Assembly: GCA_025612245.1 (NCBI GenBank)
Contig: JAAXKQ010000023.1
Span: 16,952-80,951, forward strand
Reading direction: 5' to 3'
Origin: Ignavibacteria bacterium
GTDB lineage: Bacteria > Bacteroidota > Ignavibacteria > Ignavibacteriales > SURF-24
Length of the DNA: 64,000 nt
The first letter of the stretch is position 1. Each line of letters starts with the position of its first letter. Under the pieces are notes generated by a model. That model did no database searches, was not told the origin of the DNA, and worked only from the letters and a program-made list of their open reading frames with translations. The translations under genes and the position numbers were made by a program. Of this stretch, positions 1-9,204 are shown piece after piece.

Positions 1-80
1 AGAATAACAATATTAAAGAAGTCGGAGCAAAGGACTTAAAAAATACCACTGAAGAAAAAAATCAAAAAGAGGGAGAATGA
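1..80 (+). CDS. tig: C-terminal end of an upstream gene, probably trigger factor (partial)
   Basis: An open frame enters from the left edge (codons from base 3) and ends in TGA at 78-80. Its last 25 residues are hydrophilic and Lys/Glu-rich (end EEKNQKEGE). The stop overlaps the clpP start as ATGA, so the two genes are translationally coupled. Trigger factor commonly precedes clpP and its C-terminus is typically charged like this. The identification rests on that context and on tail composition only, because no domain is inside the window. Confidence 0.5.
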   Translation, partial: NNNIKEVGAKDLKNTTEEKNQKEGE

Positions 81-709
81 AGACAGAAATTTTCAACCAG
101 CTTGTCCCCTACGTCATAGAACAGACAGGACGCGGGGAACGCGGAATGGACATTTTCTCTAGGCTCCTTAGAGAAAGAATTATTTTTATAGGAACACCTA
201 TAGACGATCACGTGGCAAGCCTTGTCGTTGCTCAGCTTCTGTTTCTTGAAGCCGAGGATCCGGATAAGGATGTCAACCTTTATATTAATTCTCCGGGCGG
301 AAGCGTTTCTGCCGGCCTGGCAATTTATGATACCATGAAGTACATAAAACCCGATATTGCAACCATATGCGTTGGAATGGCTGCAAGCATGGGAGCCGTA
401 TTACTTGCCGGCGGGGCTGCAGGAAAGCGTTCCTCTCTTCCCCATTCAAGAATTATGATCCATCAGCCCTGGGTTGGCGGACTGCAGGGGCAGACCGCAG
501 ACATAGAGATCCACGCCAGGGAAATGATCAAAACCAGGCAGCTGCTCTATGAAATCCTTGCCGAACATACGGGAAAATCGCTGGAACAGATCACAAAGGA
601 CTGCGACAGAGACTACTACCTTTCTCCGGACGAGGCAAAGGAATATAAGCTGATAGATGCCGTTCTTGAAAGAAGGATACCCGTTAACGGGCAGGGAGAA
701 AAAAAATAA
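77..709 (+). CDS. clpP: ATP-dependent Clp protease proteolytic subunit ClpP
   Basis: Serine peptidase (family S14) that forms the tetradecameric proteolytic chamber of the cytoplasmic Clp protease, fed by an AAA+ unfoldase such as ClpX or ClpA/C. The 210-residue length is normal for the family. The catalytic triad is visible: Ser104 in GMAASMGA, His129 in MIHQP and Asp179 in CDRDYYLSP. The NSPGGSV oxyanion-hole strand is at about 71-77. The ATG overlaps the stop of the preceding gene, with gggaga just upstream as ribosome binding site. No clpX follows: a strong terminator and an unrelated peptidase gene come next, so the unfoldase is encoded elsewhere. Confidence 0.97.
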   Translation: MKTEIFNQLVPYVIEQTGRGERGMDIFSRLLRERIIFIGTPIDDHVASLVVAQLLFLEAEDPDKDVNLYINSPGGSVSAGLAIYDTMKYIKPDIATICVGMAASMGAVLLAGGAAGKRSSLPHSRIMIHQPWVGGLQGQTADIEIHAREMIKTRQLLYEILAEHTGKSLEQITKDCDRDYYLSPDEAKEYKLIDAVLERRIPVNGQGEKK

Positions 710-738
710 TCACCTGATTATAGCTTTATTTTTTATGA

Positions 739-768
739 GGGATTGCACATTTGGCAATCCCTTTTTTA
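739..768 (+). terminator. Rho-independent terminator after clpP
   Basis: Perfect 8-bp stem (gggattgc at 739-746, gcaatccc at 754-761) with a 7-base loop, followed by six T's. It ends the tig-clpP transcript. Confidence 0.9.
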
Positions 769-875
769 TTTTGTACCCTTAAATACAAAAATATACCCCC
801 CTTTTAGATTGTTTTAAGGCATCCCTGGCTTGAAACCATTTAATTCGGGTACAAAATAATTTCCGGAGACCTCTC

Positions 876-3098
876 ATGAGAAAATCTTTTAAGCAAGTTT
901 TTGCGTTAATTCTTTTATCCTGCCTTATTACGTTAAGCCCTCTTAGCTTTGCACAGAATAAAATTCTAACCGTTGAAGATGCCGTTACACGGGGACACGG
1001 CAGACTTAGCCCCCAAAAGCTAAGCCAGCTTAACTGGATACCCGGAACGAATGTTTATTACTTTGTTTCGAGGAAAGACGAAAAAGAAATTCTTTTCCGG
1101 GAAGATGCCTTGAAGAAGACCAAGGCCGAAGCCGTAGTTTCCATCGAAGAGCTGAACCGGCAGTTAAATGCGCTAAAAAGCCCAAATGACAATATGCCAA
1201 GATTCCCCATAGTTGAATGGGAAAACGACCATTTTTTCCGATTCAGGAATGGCGACTCGGTCTATAGCTTCAACACGGCGGAAAATAAGCTCGCTCTTAG
1301 AAACAGCCTTTCTTCGAAGAACCCGGAATTGGCCCAGAACGAGGAATTCAGCCCTGAAAAAGGCTACGCTGCCTTTACAAAAGATAATAATCTTTTTATT
1401 TCCATGGGATCCGTCAGCCCCATTCAGGTTACCTTTGACACTGACCCGGCAATCGTAAACGGACAGGCAGTCCATAGAAATGAATTCGGCATAACAAAGG
1501 GCATATTCTGGTCCCCTAAGGGCAGTTACGTTGCCTTCTACAGGATGGATCAGACCATGGTAACCGACTACCCCCTGGTGGATATAAAAGAGCATCCGGC
1601 AAAACTTACCAATATCAAGTACCCCATGGCAGGCATGAAAAGCCACGAGGTTACAATCGGGATCTATAACATTGCCTCGGGAAAAACCATCTTTCTAGAG
1701 ACAGGAGAGCCAAAAGACCAGTACCTGACTAACGTGACCTGGAGCCCTGATGAAAAAAATATATATGTAGCCCACCTCAACCGGGATCAGAACTTTATGC
1801 AGATGGTAAAGTATGACGCCCTGACCGGCAAAAAGCTAAAGACACTCTTTGAGGAAAAGGACAGTAAGTACGTAGAACCCCTTAACGGACCCATATTCAT
1901 AAAAAACAGCAACAGATTCCTCTGGCTTTCAAGAAGAGACGGCTGGAATCACCTCTACCTCTATGACACTGAAGGAAGCCTGATAAAGCAGCTGACAAAG
2001 GGTGAATGGGAAATAACCGACTTTAACGGTTTTGACCTGGAAAATAAGAATGCTCTTATTACCTCCACACAAGATGGCGTGCTCGAAAGGCACGTCTACA
2101 AAGTAAATCTTGAGACAGGAAAATCAAAAAAACTTACAGAAGCCCGGGGAACTCACGAGATTAGGCTCAACAGCTCAGGCCAATACATGCTCGACAACTT
2201 CTCGAGCACAAATACCCCTTCGGTTTTTGAGGTCCTTGACGCCGAAGGCAAGGCTGTAAAGGAAATCCTCAGGGCCCCCAACCCACTCAAAGACTATAAA
2301 CTGGGAGAGATGAGGCTCTTTAGCATTAAGGCCGAGAGCGGAGAGGATCTTTATTGCAGGATGATACTTCCTGCAGATTTCGACTCCACTAAGAAGTACC
2401 CGGTTCTTGTTTATGTCTACGGGGGTCCGCACTCACAGCTCGTTACAGACAGCTGGCTTGGAGGAGCAAACCTGTGGCTTAACTACATGGCCGAAAAAGG
2501 CTACATAGTATTTACGCTGGATAACCGGGGAACATCAAACCGGGGAATGAAGTTTGAACAGCAGACATTCCGACACCTGGGAACGGTGGAAATTGAGGAT
2601 CAGTTGACCGGCATAAAATACCTGAAGTCTCTCCCCTACACCGACCAAAACCGCATCGGTGTATTCGGCTGGAGCTTCGGAGGCTTCATGGCCACTTCAC
2701 TTATGACCAGGGCCTCGGACGTCTTTAAGGTCGGAGTTGCCGGAGGTCCTGTAATCGACTGGAGCTATTATGAAATCATGTACGGGGAGCGCTACATGGA
2801 TACACCTGAGTCAAACCCCGCGGGCTACAAGGAATCGAGCCTCCTTAATTACGTCGGTAACTTAAAGGGAAAGCTCCTTCTCATTCACGGCACCGTGGAC
2901 CCCACGGTGGTCTGCCAGAACTCACTTTTATTTGTACAGAAAGCCGTGAGCCTTGGGATTCCCCTGGATTATTTCCCCTACCCCGGACACGAACACGGCG
3001 TTGTGGGTAACGACTCAATTCATCTTTACGAAAAAATCAGCAGCTATTTTAATGATAACCTTAAAAACTGCAGTACCGAGATCTCAGCCATGAAATAA
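876..3098 (+). CDS. Secreted prolyl oligopeptidase-family peptidase (dipeptidyl-peptidase IV-like, S9B)
   Basis: Exported serine peptidase predicted to remove dipeptides (typically Xaa-Pro) from peptide N-termini in the periplasm. A Sec signal peptide covers about residues 1-26 (MRKSF..., cleavage after LSFAQ). Residues of about 50-480 form the eight-bladed DPPIV beta-propeller (blade text such as WSPDEKNIYVAHLNRD). The C-terminal alpha/beta-hydrolase domain has Ser600 in GWSFGG, Asp675 in HGTVDPT and His707 in HEHGV, the classic S9 triad. The 740-residue length fits the family. It is monocistronic between two terminators. Peptide scavenging is inferred from the family. Confidence 0.93.
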   Translation: MRKSFKQVFALILLSCLITLSPLSFAQNKILTVEDAVTRGHGRLSPQKLSQLNWIPGTNVYYFVSRKDEKEILFREDALKKTKAEAVVSIEELNRQLNALKSPNDNMPRFPIVEWENDHFFRFRNGDSVYSFNTAENKLALRNSLSSKNPELAQNEEFSPEKGYAAFTKDNNLFISMGSVSPIQVTFDTDPAIVNGQAVHRNEFGITKGIFWSPKGSYVAFYRMDQTMVTDYPLVDIKEHPAKLTNIKYPMAGMKSHEVTIGIYNIASGKTIFLETGEPKDQYLTNVTWSPDEKNIYVAHLNRDQNFMQMVKYDALTGKKLKTLFEEKDSKYVEPLNGPIFIKNSNRFLWLSRRDGWNHLYLYDTEGSLIKQLTKGEWEITDFNGFDLENKNALITSTQDGVLERHVYKVNLETGKSKKLTEARGTHEIRLNSSGQYMLDNFSSTNTPSVFEVLDAEGKAVKEILRAPNPLKDYKLGEMRLFSIKAESGEDLYCRMILPADFDSTKKYPVLVYVYGGPHSQLVTDSWLGGANLWLNYMAEKGYIVFTLDNRGTSNRGMKFEQQTFRHLGTVEIEDQLTGIKYLKSLPYTDQNRIGVFGWSFGGFMATSLMTRASDVFKVGVAGGPVIDWSYYEIMYGERYMDTPESNPAGYKESSLLNYVGNLKGKLLLIHGTVDPTVVCQNSLLFVQKAVSLGIPLDYFPYPGHEHGVVGNDSIHLYEKISSYFNDNLKNCSTEISAMK

Positions 3099-3132
3099 AG
3101 CGCCGAGACCATCATTCCCGTTATTGACCGGC

Positions 3133-3168
3133 AAAAACGGATTCCTTCTTCAGGAATCCGTTTTTTTT
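3133..3168 (+). terminator. Rho-independent terminator after the S9 peptidase gene
   Basis: Perfect 9-bp stem (cggattcct at 3138-3146 with aggaatccg at 3152-3160), short loop, then eight T's. Confidence 0.9.
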
Positions 3169-3294
3169 AGCCTAAAACAGCCGTAACCAGAAAAAAACAG
3201 TTGAATTTTCCTGATATTTTATTTAATGTATTGCAACTCTTAGTGTTCACAGGGCACTTAAATATCTCATTCAAAAACAACACAGGATATTTTA

Positions 3295-4662
3295 ATGGAC
3301 ACAGCATTACTTGCAAGGCTGCAGTTCGCCTTCACGCTTGCATTTCATTATATATTTCCTCCCATGAGCATCGGTCTGGCTTTAATACTGGTTATCATGG
3401 AAGCGACTTACCTTAAGACGAAAAACAGAATGTACGAGGAAGTAACCCAGTTCTGGGTCAAGATATTTTCTCTCACATTCGCCATGGGGGTAGCTACGGG
3501 AATTGTAATGGAATTTGAATTCGGTACAAACTGGGCTACATATTCGCGCTACGTGGGAGACGTATTCGGAAGCGCTCTGGCATCCGAGGGAATCTTTGCA
3601 TTTTTCCTCGAATCCGGCTTTCTTGCAATACTGGTCTTCGGCTGGGACCGCGTCTCGCCAAAAGTGCATTTCTTCTCAACGCTCATGGTCTCACTTGGCT
3701 CCATGATGAGCGCCGTTTGGATAATTGTTGCAAACTCCTGGCAGCAGACGCCGGCAGGATTCCACATCGTAGGCCACGGGCTCACGGCCCGGGCCGAGAT
3801 TACGGACTTCTGGCAGATGGTCTTTAACCCGTCAACCCTTCAGAGGCTCTCGCACACGCTTTCAGGAGCCTGGCAGGCAGGAGCCTTCCTCGTCATAAGC
3901 GTAAGCGCGTATTATCTCCTCAAAAATAAATTTGTGGAATTCGCCAGGTTTTCACTCAAGGTGGGCCTAGGACTTGCCTTGTTTGCATCGCTATTCCAGC
4001 TTTTTACAGGCCACCAGAGCGCGGCCCAGGTAAGCTCAACTCAACCGGCAAAGCTCGCGGCATTTGAGGCCCACTTCGACTCTCTAGCACCGGCAAACAT
4101 GCACCTTTTCGGCTGGGTAGATGAAAAGGACCAAAAGGTTAAATACGGAATCCAGATCCCGGGACTCTTAAGCTACCTTGTGCACGGCGACGCCTCAAAG
4201 CCGGTTACAGGGCTTAAAGCCTTCAAGAAGGCGGACCTTCCGCCCGTAAATTTTGTCTTTCAGACATATCACCTAATGGTTGCAATCGGAATGGCCCTCA
4301 TATTTATCAGTTTATTCAGCGTGTATTTGTTCTGGAAAAAGAAACTTGACGTTAAGAAGTGGTGGCTTAAAATTCTTGTAGCTTCTGTTCTCCTTCCTCA
4401 CGCGGCCAACCAGCTCGGATGGTTCTCAGCCGAGGTCGGGCGCCAGCCTTGGGTGGTCTATGGCTTACTAAGAACCTCCGAAGGGCTCTCGAAGGCGGTT
4501 TCAGCGGGACAGATATTGTTTTCACTCATACTTTTTACATTTATATATGCCCTCCTGTTTATTCTCTTTATTTACCTGCTCGACCGCAAGATCAAGCACG
4601 GCCCCGAGCACCCGGGAGAAATGAAGTCGGAGTACGACAGGCAGCAGGAAATTTTCACATGA
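3295..4662 (+). CDS. cydA: Cytochrome bd-type quinol oxidase subunit I (CydA)
   Basis: Haem-bearing subunit of cytochrome bd oxidase, the inner-membrane quinol:O2 oxidoreductase used at low oxygen. Multiple hydrophobic helices span the 455 residues. Haem-ligand candidates are His18 (LAFHYIFPP) and His187 ([10 protein letters not shown]), and the conserved GRQPW motif follows GWFSAEV near residue 380. The protein is clearly shorter than the E. coli form of about 520 residues, consistent with the short-Q-loop class. The ATG follows the cysteine-free leader region at 3200-3290. cydB starts 40 bp downstream, forming a two-gene operon. I found no cydX-like small gene or cydDC nearby. Confidence 0.97.
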   Translation: MDTALLARLQFAFTLAFHYIFPPMSIGLALILVIMEATYLKTKNRMYEEVTQFWVKIFSLTFAMGVATGIVMEFEFGTNWATYSRYVGDVFGSALASEGIFAFFLESGFLAILVFGWDRVSPKVHFFSTLMVSLGSMMSAVWIIVANSWQQTPAGFHIVGHGLTARAEITDFWQMVFNPSTLQRLSHTLSGAWQAGAFLVISVSAYYLLKNKFVEFARFSLKVGLGLALFASLFQLFTGHQSAAQVSSTQPAKLAAFEAHFDSLAPANMHLFGWVDEKDQKVKYGIQIPGLLSYLVHGDASKPVTGLKAFKKADLPPVNFVFQTYHLMVAIGMALIFISLFSVYLFWKKKLDVKKWWLKILVASVLLPHAANQLGWFSAEVGRQPWVVYGLLRTSEGLSKAVSAGQILFSLILFTFIYALLFILFIYLLDRKIKHGPEHPGEMKSEYDRQQEIFT

Positions 4663-4702
4663 CAATTTTTTATGGAATAAATATTTGCTAAGGGAGTAAT
4701 AA

Positions 4703-5719
4703 ATGGATCTTAATATAGTCTGGTTCCTTTTAATCGGTGCCCTCATTTCGGGATACGCCGTTCTGGACGGATTTGACCTTGGAATTGGAGCCCTGCACCT
4801 GTTTACAAAAACAGATGAAGAAAGAAGAGTAATGCTCAATTCCATCGGACCCGTCTGGGACGGAAATGAAGTATGGCTCGTAACAAGCGGAGGAGCCCTG
4901 TTTGCAGCTTTCCCGGAAGCCTATGCAACCGTCTTCTCTGGCTTTTATACGGCTTTCATGCTTCTGCTTTTTGCGCTCATATTCCGCGCGGTTGCAATTG
5001 AATTCAGAAGCAAGGAGCCCATGAAATGGTGGCGCCGGATGTGGGACGTGGCCTTCAGCGCTGCCAGCATCTTTATAGCCCTTCTCATGGGTGTGGCACT
5101 GGGAAATATTGCCTTCGGAATACCGCTTGCCCCCACGAAGGAATTTACGGGTAACTTCTTTACGCTCTTAAACCCTTTTTCAATTCTGGTCGGAATTACA
5201 ACCGTTGCGCTTTTTATGATGCACGGGGCTATTTACGGCGTCATGAAAACCGAAGGAGCAATGCACGAGAAGATCAGGGGCTGGGTAAATAACACTATCA
5301 TTTTCTTTGTTGTTACATACGTTACAACCACCATGGCAACACTTATTTATCTGCCGCACATGGCCGACCACTTTAAGGCAAACCCGTACCTGTTCATTGT
5401 GGCCATAATGAACATGCTGGCTATTGCAAACATACCAAGGGAAATATTCCACCGGAGGGACTTTAATGCCTTCCTTTCTTCTTCTGCAAGCATATTGCTT
5501 CTGCTGATATTATTTGCAATTGGAATTTTCCCCAATATGGTCATCTCAAATCCCAATGCCGCAAACAGCCTTACAATCTATAATGCAGCCTCATCCCAGA
5601 AAACGCTCATGATTATGCTGATTGTTGCCATAATCGGCCTGCCTTTTGTAATGGGTTACACTGCAAGCATTCACTGGATATTCAGGGGAAAAGTAAAATT
5701 AAATAAGACAAGCTACTGA
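4703..5719 (+). CDS. cydB: Cytochrome bd-type quinol oxidase subunit II (CydB)
   Basis: Second membrane subunit of cytochrome bd oxidase, partner of CydA. The N-terminus carries the diagnostic pattern GYAVLDGFDLGIG (about residues 17-29) and GPVWDGNEVWLV (about 49-60), both conserved in CydB. The rest is about eight to nine hydrophobic helices in 338 residues, a normal length. The ribosome binding site is gggag at about 4692-4696, ahead of the ATG. It is followed by a strong terminator, so cydAB is a compact bicistronic unit. Confidence 0.97.
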   Translation: MDLNIVWFLLIGALISGYAVLDGFDLGIGALHLFTKTDEERRVMLNSIGPVWDGNEVWLVTSGGALFAAFPEAYATVFSGFYTAFMLLLFALIFRAVAIEFRSKEPMKWWRRMWDVAFSAASIFIALLMGVALGNIAFGIPLAPTKEFTGNFFTLLNPFSILVGITTVALFMMHGAIYGVMKTEGAMHEKIRGWVNNTIIFFVVTYVTTTMATLIYLPHMADHFKANPYLFIVAIMNMLAIANIPREIFHRRDFNAFLSSSASILLLLILFAIGIFPNMVISNPNAANSLTIYNAASSQKTLMIMLIVAIIGLPFVMGYTASIHWIFRGKVKLNKTSY

Positions 5720-5771
5720 GTTCTGTCCTGCCCAGGAACACAAGTCCTCCGCTTTTCCTAAAAAAATTGCT

Positions 5772-5812
5772 GCTCCTTAAGGCCATTTGTGACTTAAGGA
5801 GCCGTTTTTTTT
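5772..5812 (+). terminator. Rho-independent terminator after cydAB
   Basis: Perfect 10-bp stem (gctccttaag at 5772-5781, cttaaggagc at 5793-5802) with an 11-base loop and a run of eight T's from 5805. Confidence 0.92.
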
Positions 5813-5952
5813 GAGCAATTCCCGCGTAAAAAAAAGCCGCACAAAAGATAAATCCAGCGTTAAAAAGATTATCTGTACAATTTAATTTTTTCTACTTATA
5901 ATTGAGCCATGTTTTTACGTGTAAATTGTAAACTTGGGAAGGATGGTTTTAA

Positions 5953-6681
5953 TTGAAAGTGCTTATCGTAGATGATTCAGATATCATCAGAAAAGTAATG
6001 AAGACGTTTTTTGAGGACTTTGACATAGAGGTTTCGACCTGCGGAAACGGTCTTGCAGGAATAAAAAGTACACTTGAGGAAAAACCGGATTTTGTGTTTC
6101 TGGACCTTAATATGCCCACTATGAACGGCTTTGACGTGCTTAAGGTCATAAAATCCATGGAACAGACGAGGAATATTCCGGTCGTTGTAATTACGTCACT
6201 TAATAATCAGAATGAAACCAGCGAACTGCTCAGCCTCGGTGCCTCAAAAGTTCTCTTTAAGCCGCTGAAGAAAAAAGAAATCGTTATGACTTTTGAGAAT
6301 ATACTGGGTGAAAGGGTTCTCTCGGAGATGAAGGTGAGGAAACTCTTCGGAAAGGATCAGGAAGATAACGATGATGATCTCTCCGAAAGGGCGCAGATTG
6401 AAATAAGGGTTGCGATGGTAAAACTTTTCCTTAAAACCGCGGACCTGAGGAAAAGGGACATAAGTAACTTCCTGGAAGTCAATAACTTTATGCAGCTAAA
6501 AAGCCAGATGCATGAACTGCGTGGCATTGGAAGCACTATCGGCTATCCGCGCCTGACGCTCTTAAGCGAACACGTTGAAAACCTGCTCTCAAGGGATGAA
6601 AAGCTGATCGATAAAGGTGAAGTCGGGGAATTTTGCGAAAAGGTCATTTCGCTCATCGAATTTATAAAAGAGGAAAACTAA
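5953..6681 (+). CDS. Response regulator with receiver and histidine-phosphotransfer (REC-HPt) domains
   Basis: Two-component phosphorelay protein. Residues 1-120 form a CheY-like receiver with acidic pair VDDSD (7-8), phospho-acceptor Asp51 in FLDLNMP and conserved Lys near 104 (LFKPLKK). The C-terminal 100 residues carry an HPt signature, HELRGIGSTIG with His187. There is no DNA-binding or enzymatic output domain, so it most likely passes phosphate between a remote hybrid kinase and another regulator. The start codon is TTG at 5953, chosen because gggaagga lies at a good distance upstream and the receiver begins at once. It is a single gene with no kinase beside it. Confidence 0.85.
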   Translation: MKVLIVDDSDIIRKVMKTFFEDFDIEVSTCGNGLAGIKSTLEEKPDFVFLDLNMPTMNGFDVLKVIKSMEQTRNIPVVVITSLNNQNETSELLSLGASKVLFKPLKKKEIVMTFENILGERVLSEMKVRKLFGKDQEDNDDDLSERAQIEIRVAMVKLFLKTADLRKRDISNFLEVNNFMQLKSQMHELRGIGSTIGYPRLTLLSEHVENLLSRDEKLIDKGEVGEFCEKVISLIEFIKEEN

Positions 6682-6711
6682 ATCCTTAAGCATTACTGAT
6701 GCTTTTGTTTT

Positions 6712-6778
6712 GGGGAGAGTCCACCCCCTCAGAGAACCGGATGCCAGACCGTTTTTGAGCGAACTCTCCCCTTTTTTT
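6712..6778 (+). terminator. Terminator-like hairpin with a long loop after the REC-HPt gene
   Basis: Arms ggggagagt (6712-6720) and actctcccc (6763-6771) pair perfectly and are followed by seven T's, but the intervening loop is about 42 bases and may itself fold. It lies between convergent genes. Confidence 0.65.
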
Positions 6779-6812
6779 AAAGTACCTTAATGATCATTTC
6801 TTTTACGGGCAC

Positions 6813-8432
6813 TTACTTAAGGAGGATCAGTTTTTTTACCGCCGTAAATCCACCGGCTTCCAGCCTGTAGAAATAAATTCCGCTTGGTATGGCGCCTGCG
6901 TTAAACTGAACTTTGTAGCTTCCTGCCGTCTTGTTTGCATTTTCTAGTACCATGACTTCACTTCCCAATAAGTCGTAAATTACGAGCTTTACGTTGCCAT
7001 CTTTGGGAACCGAATAGCTGATCGTGGTAACCGGGTTGAAAGGATTAGGATAATTCTGGCCCAGGCTGAATGACCCAACGGCCATCTTTTCTGCCATAAG
7101 GCCTGCAACCTGTGAGTGGTATTCGATATTTACAACCGATACATCCTGGAACGACATGTACTCATTTCCATTATTATAGTACATGACAATGTTGCCCTTT
7201 GAGGCCGCCCAGGCGCCATTTTGCCAGACCAGAAATTCACCATGCGTGGCGTTGCCATTGGCATCAAAGATATAATTAAATACGTTATATTTCACCCAAA
7301 CTCCTTCGTTCATTGTCTCCCAGAGGCTGCTGAGCATATTCCCTGAAATGTCATAAGTGCGCGTATTTTTGGCAAAAGACATCCAGGCAGTGTTGTTCCA
7401 GAGCTCCCATGTGTCGGTAAGCATATTGCCTTTAGCATCATAGGTAAACTTATCCCTTGAATAATTCATCCAGGCTCCGTTCTGCCAATCCTCGGAAAGG
7501 TAAGTATCGAGGTTATTATTGACGTCGTATGTGTAGGTGTCTCTTGTCCGGTTCACCCAGCTGCCATTCTGCGACTCTTCCATTATGGAGGTGAGCATGT
7601 TATGATGATTATCGTAGGTCATTGTGTACCTGTACAGGTTCACCCATGTTCCATTCTGCCATTCTTCAGAAAGATATGTAAGCATATTTTTGTCGTTGTC
7701 GTAGGTCATTGTATATCTGTTTAAGTTTGACCATGCCCCGTTCATAAATTCTTCGGAGAGGTAAGTAAGCATATTGTTATTATTGTCATAAGTCATTGTA
7801 TATCTGTTCAGGTTCGTCCAGGTCCCGTTCTGAAATTCTTCGGAAAGATACGTAAGCTGATTTCCATTGGCGTCATATGTATTGGTAACTCTCCAGTAAT
7901 TTACCCAGGTCTGGTTCATCCAGACATCAGCCAGTTGGGTAAGCATGTTGTTCTTGTTATCGTAGGTGTATGTAAATCTGGCAAAACTTTCCCAGACCCC
8001 GTTATTCCAAACTTCCCAAAGATCCGTAAGAAGGTTGCCATTCATGTCGTAAGTTTCCGTCTCCCTTTCGGAGTTTAGCCAGATTCCGTTCATCTTTATT
8101 TGTGAATTCAGCGTCAGTACGTTGCCGCTGTCATCGTAGGTATAGTTATATTTAATGGAGTCATCCACTGTAACCTGTTGCGGATGGTAGATAGTTGTAT
8201 CCAGCTTATGGAATTTCATGTTTTTTCCCGGCAGCACTTGCCCAGGAGGGAGCTGTTCTTTGAAATTATTCAGCAGCACTCTTTGCTGCACCGTCCTTAA
8301 AGTCATTTTTTGCATGACCGGCTGCTGTGGCGGCCTGGCCATACGGCTGAGAGTTTTTTCTCCGGAATTCTGTGGAATAATCATTCCCGTCAAACAGAAA
8401 AAGATAGTCAGACACTGAAAAAGCTTTCTCAT
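6813..8432 (-). CDS. Secreted repeat protein with T9SS C-terminal sorting domain
   Basis: Unrecognised function. The start is taken at 8432 (MRKLFQCLT...) because ggagg precedes it and it opens a clean signal peptide. A longer in-frame start at 8501 would bury that signal. Mature residues 99-417 consist of eleven consecutive 29-residue units of the form YD-x3-N-M-L-T-x-L-x-E-x-W-x-NG-x-W-x-N, resembling YD/RHS-type beta-rich repeats. The last 80 residues form a Por/T9SS sorting domain (NYPNPFNPVTTISY, IYDLLGSEV, GIYFYRL, KKLILLK). It is therefore predicted to be exported across the outer membrane and anchored or released there. It may be a surface adhesin-like protein, but that is only inferred from the architecture. 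Confidence 0.85.
   Translation of the reverse strand: MRKLFQCLTIFFCLTGMIIPQNSGEKTLSRMARPPQQPVMQKMTLRTVQQRVLLNNFKEQLPPGQVLPGKNMKFHKLDTTIYHPQQVTVDDSIKYNYTYDDSGNVLTLNSQIKMNGIWLNSERETETYDMNGNLLTDLWEVWNNGVWESFARFTYTYDNKNNMLTQLADVWMNQTWVNYWRVTNTYDANGNQLTYLSEEFQNGTWTNLNRYTMTYDNNNNMLTYLSEEFMNGAWSNLNRYTMTYDNDKNMLTYLSEEWQNGTWVNLYRYTMTYDNHHNMLTSIMEESQNGSWVNRTRDTYTYDVNNNLDTYLSEDWQNGAWMNYSRDKFTYDAKGNMLTDTWELWNNTAWMSFAKNTRTYDISGNMLSSLWETMNEGVWVKYNVFNYIFDANGNATHGEFLVWQNGAWAASKGNIVMYYNNGNEYMSFQDVSVVNIEYHSQVAGLMAEKMAVGSFSLGQNYPNPFNPVTTISYSVPKDGNVKLVIYDLLGSEVMVLENANKTAGSYKVQFNAGAIPSGIYFYRLEAGGFTAVKKLILLK
7182..8138 (-). repeat. Eleven tandem 87-bp (29-residue) coding repeats
   Basis: Within the secreted protein gene, eleven units of exactly 29 codons follow each other without spacer, each beginning with YD (the last with FD). 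Central copies 4-7 are most alike, while outer copies are diverged. This suggests older flanks and more recent amplification or homogenisation in the middle. Confidence 0.9.
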
Positions 8433-9204
8433 AATAAACCTCCATTTGTTTTTACTTTTGCTATATTGCATCCTACTGGTCAAAGTAATTTTTATATACA
8501 CCGTTTACTTTTGCGGCAGAGAATTTTTCAGTATGAATTCAATAGAAAAATATGTGCCGCTGGATATTCTTGGAACATAAGAGTCGGACCCTTAAGCTCC
8601 CGTACCTCCATGACCTCATTTAGTTGTGTGTATTTACCTCCTTTCCATTAACTTCATTTATTTTGTGTGACGAGTGCTCTTTCTCGGGCAGCCGGTATTT
8701 AAATGTTTCCCATGTTGCCGGCAATTAAACAACTTTTGGGATAATGGATTTTTAAGGTGGATAGGAATAAAACGCGCGTGATTACCTGATTCTGCAGGAC
8801 AGTATGAATGTAGACAGGCAAAAATAGCAGGTGTATTAGCATTGTAACTATCACGAACTTATACAAAGCCTTCAGTTGAAGATCAGTCTGAGCTGCCTTT
8901 TTTTTACAGGGCCGGTTGCAAACCTTACCGCCGGACGCCCTGAGAAAAAAGCCCTTTGATATGGCTCCGCCTTCTCAGACTCACAGCCCCCCAGCCCGGG
9001 AAACCTTAGAAAAGAAAGCTTTGGGATTTTGAAAAGATATAAAATTTTTATGCGGTGAATTCAAGAGAGAAACAAACAAGCGGATATTTAGTAAGATAAA
9101 AGGTTACTTTTGGCAGATAAGAGGTACCTCTTTTGGCTGCTGCATGGGGGCTTCCAGAGGCGGAATAATTTAATCAGCCCCTTGTTTTTCATAAAGATAT
9201 TCTC
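8433..9204. other. Long non-coding stretch with a GC-rich structured patch
   Basis: About 770 bases without a credible gene. Bases 8433-8660 must hold the minus-strand promoter and leader of the repeat protein. Bases 8905-9000 are GC-rich in an AT-rich setting and contain inverted repeats (ctgagaa at 8940-8946 with ttctcag at 8971-8977, and nested agggc/cgg with ccg/gccct at about 8907-8941). A perfect 14-base palindrome, aagaggtacctctt, lies at 9119-9132. Reading frames through it are broken by stops on both strands. It matches no riboswitch or RNA consensus I could recall. Confidence 0.5.

Noticed and set aside
8310..8651. Plus-strand frame of 113 codons over the start of the repeat-protein gene
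   Set aside because: It lies antisense to a well-supported coding start with signal peptide and ribosome binding site, and shows no domain.
8905..9000. Possible c-di-GMP or cobalamin riboswitch
   Set aside because: GGCAAACC-like and related words are incomplete on both strands and the required stems are not in the right order.
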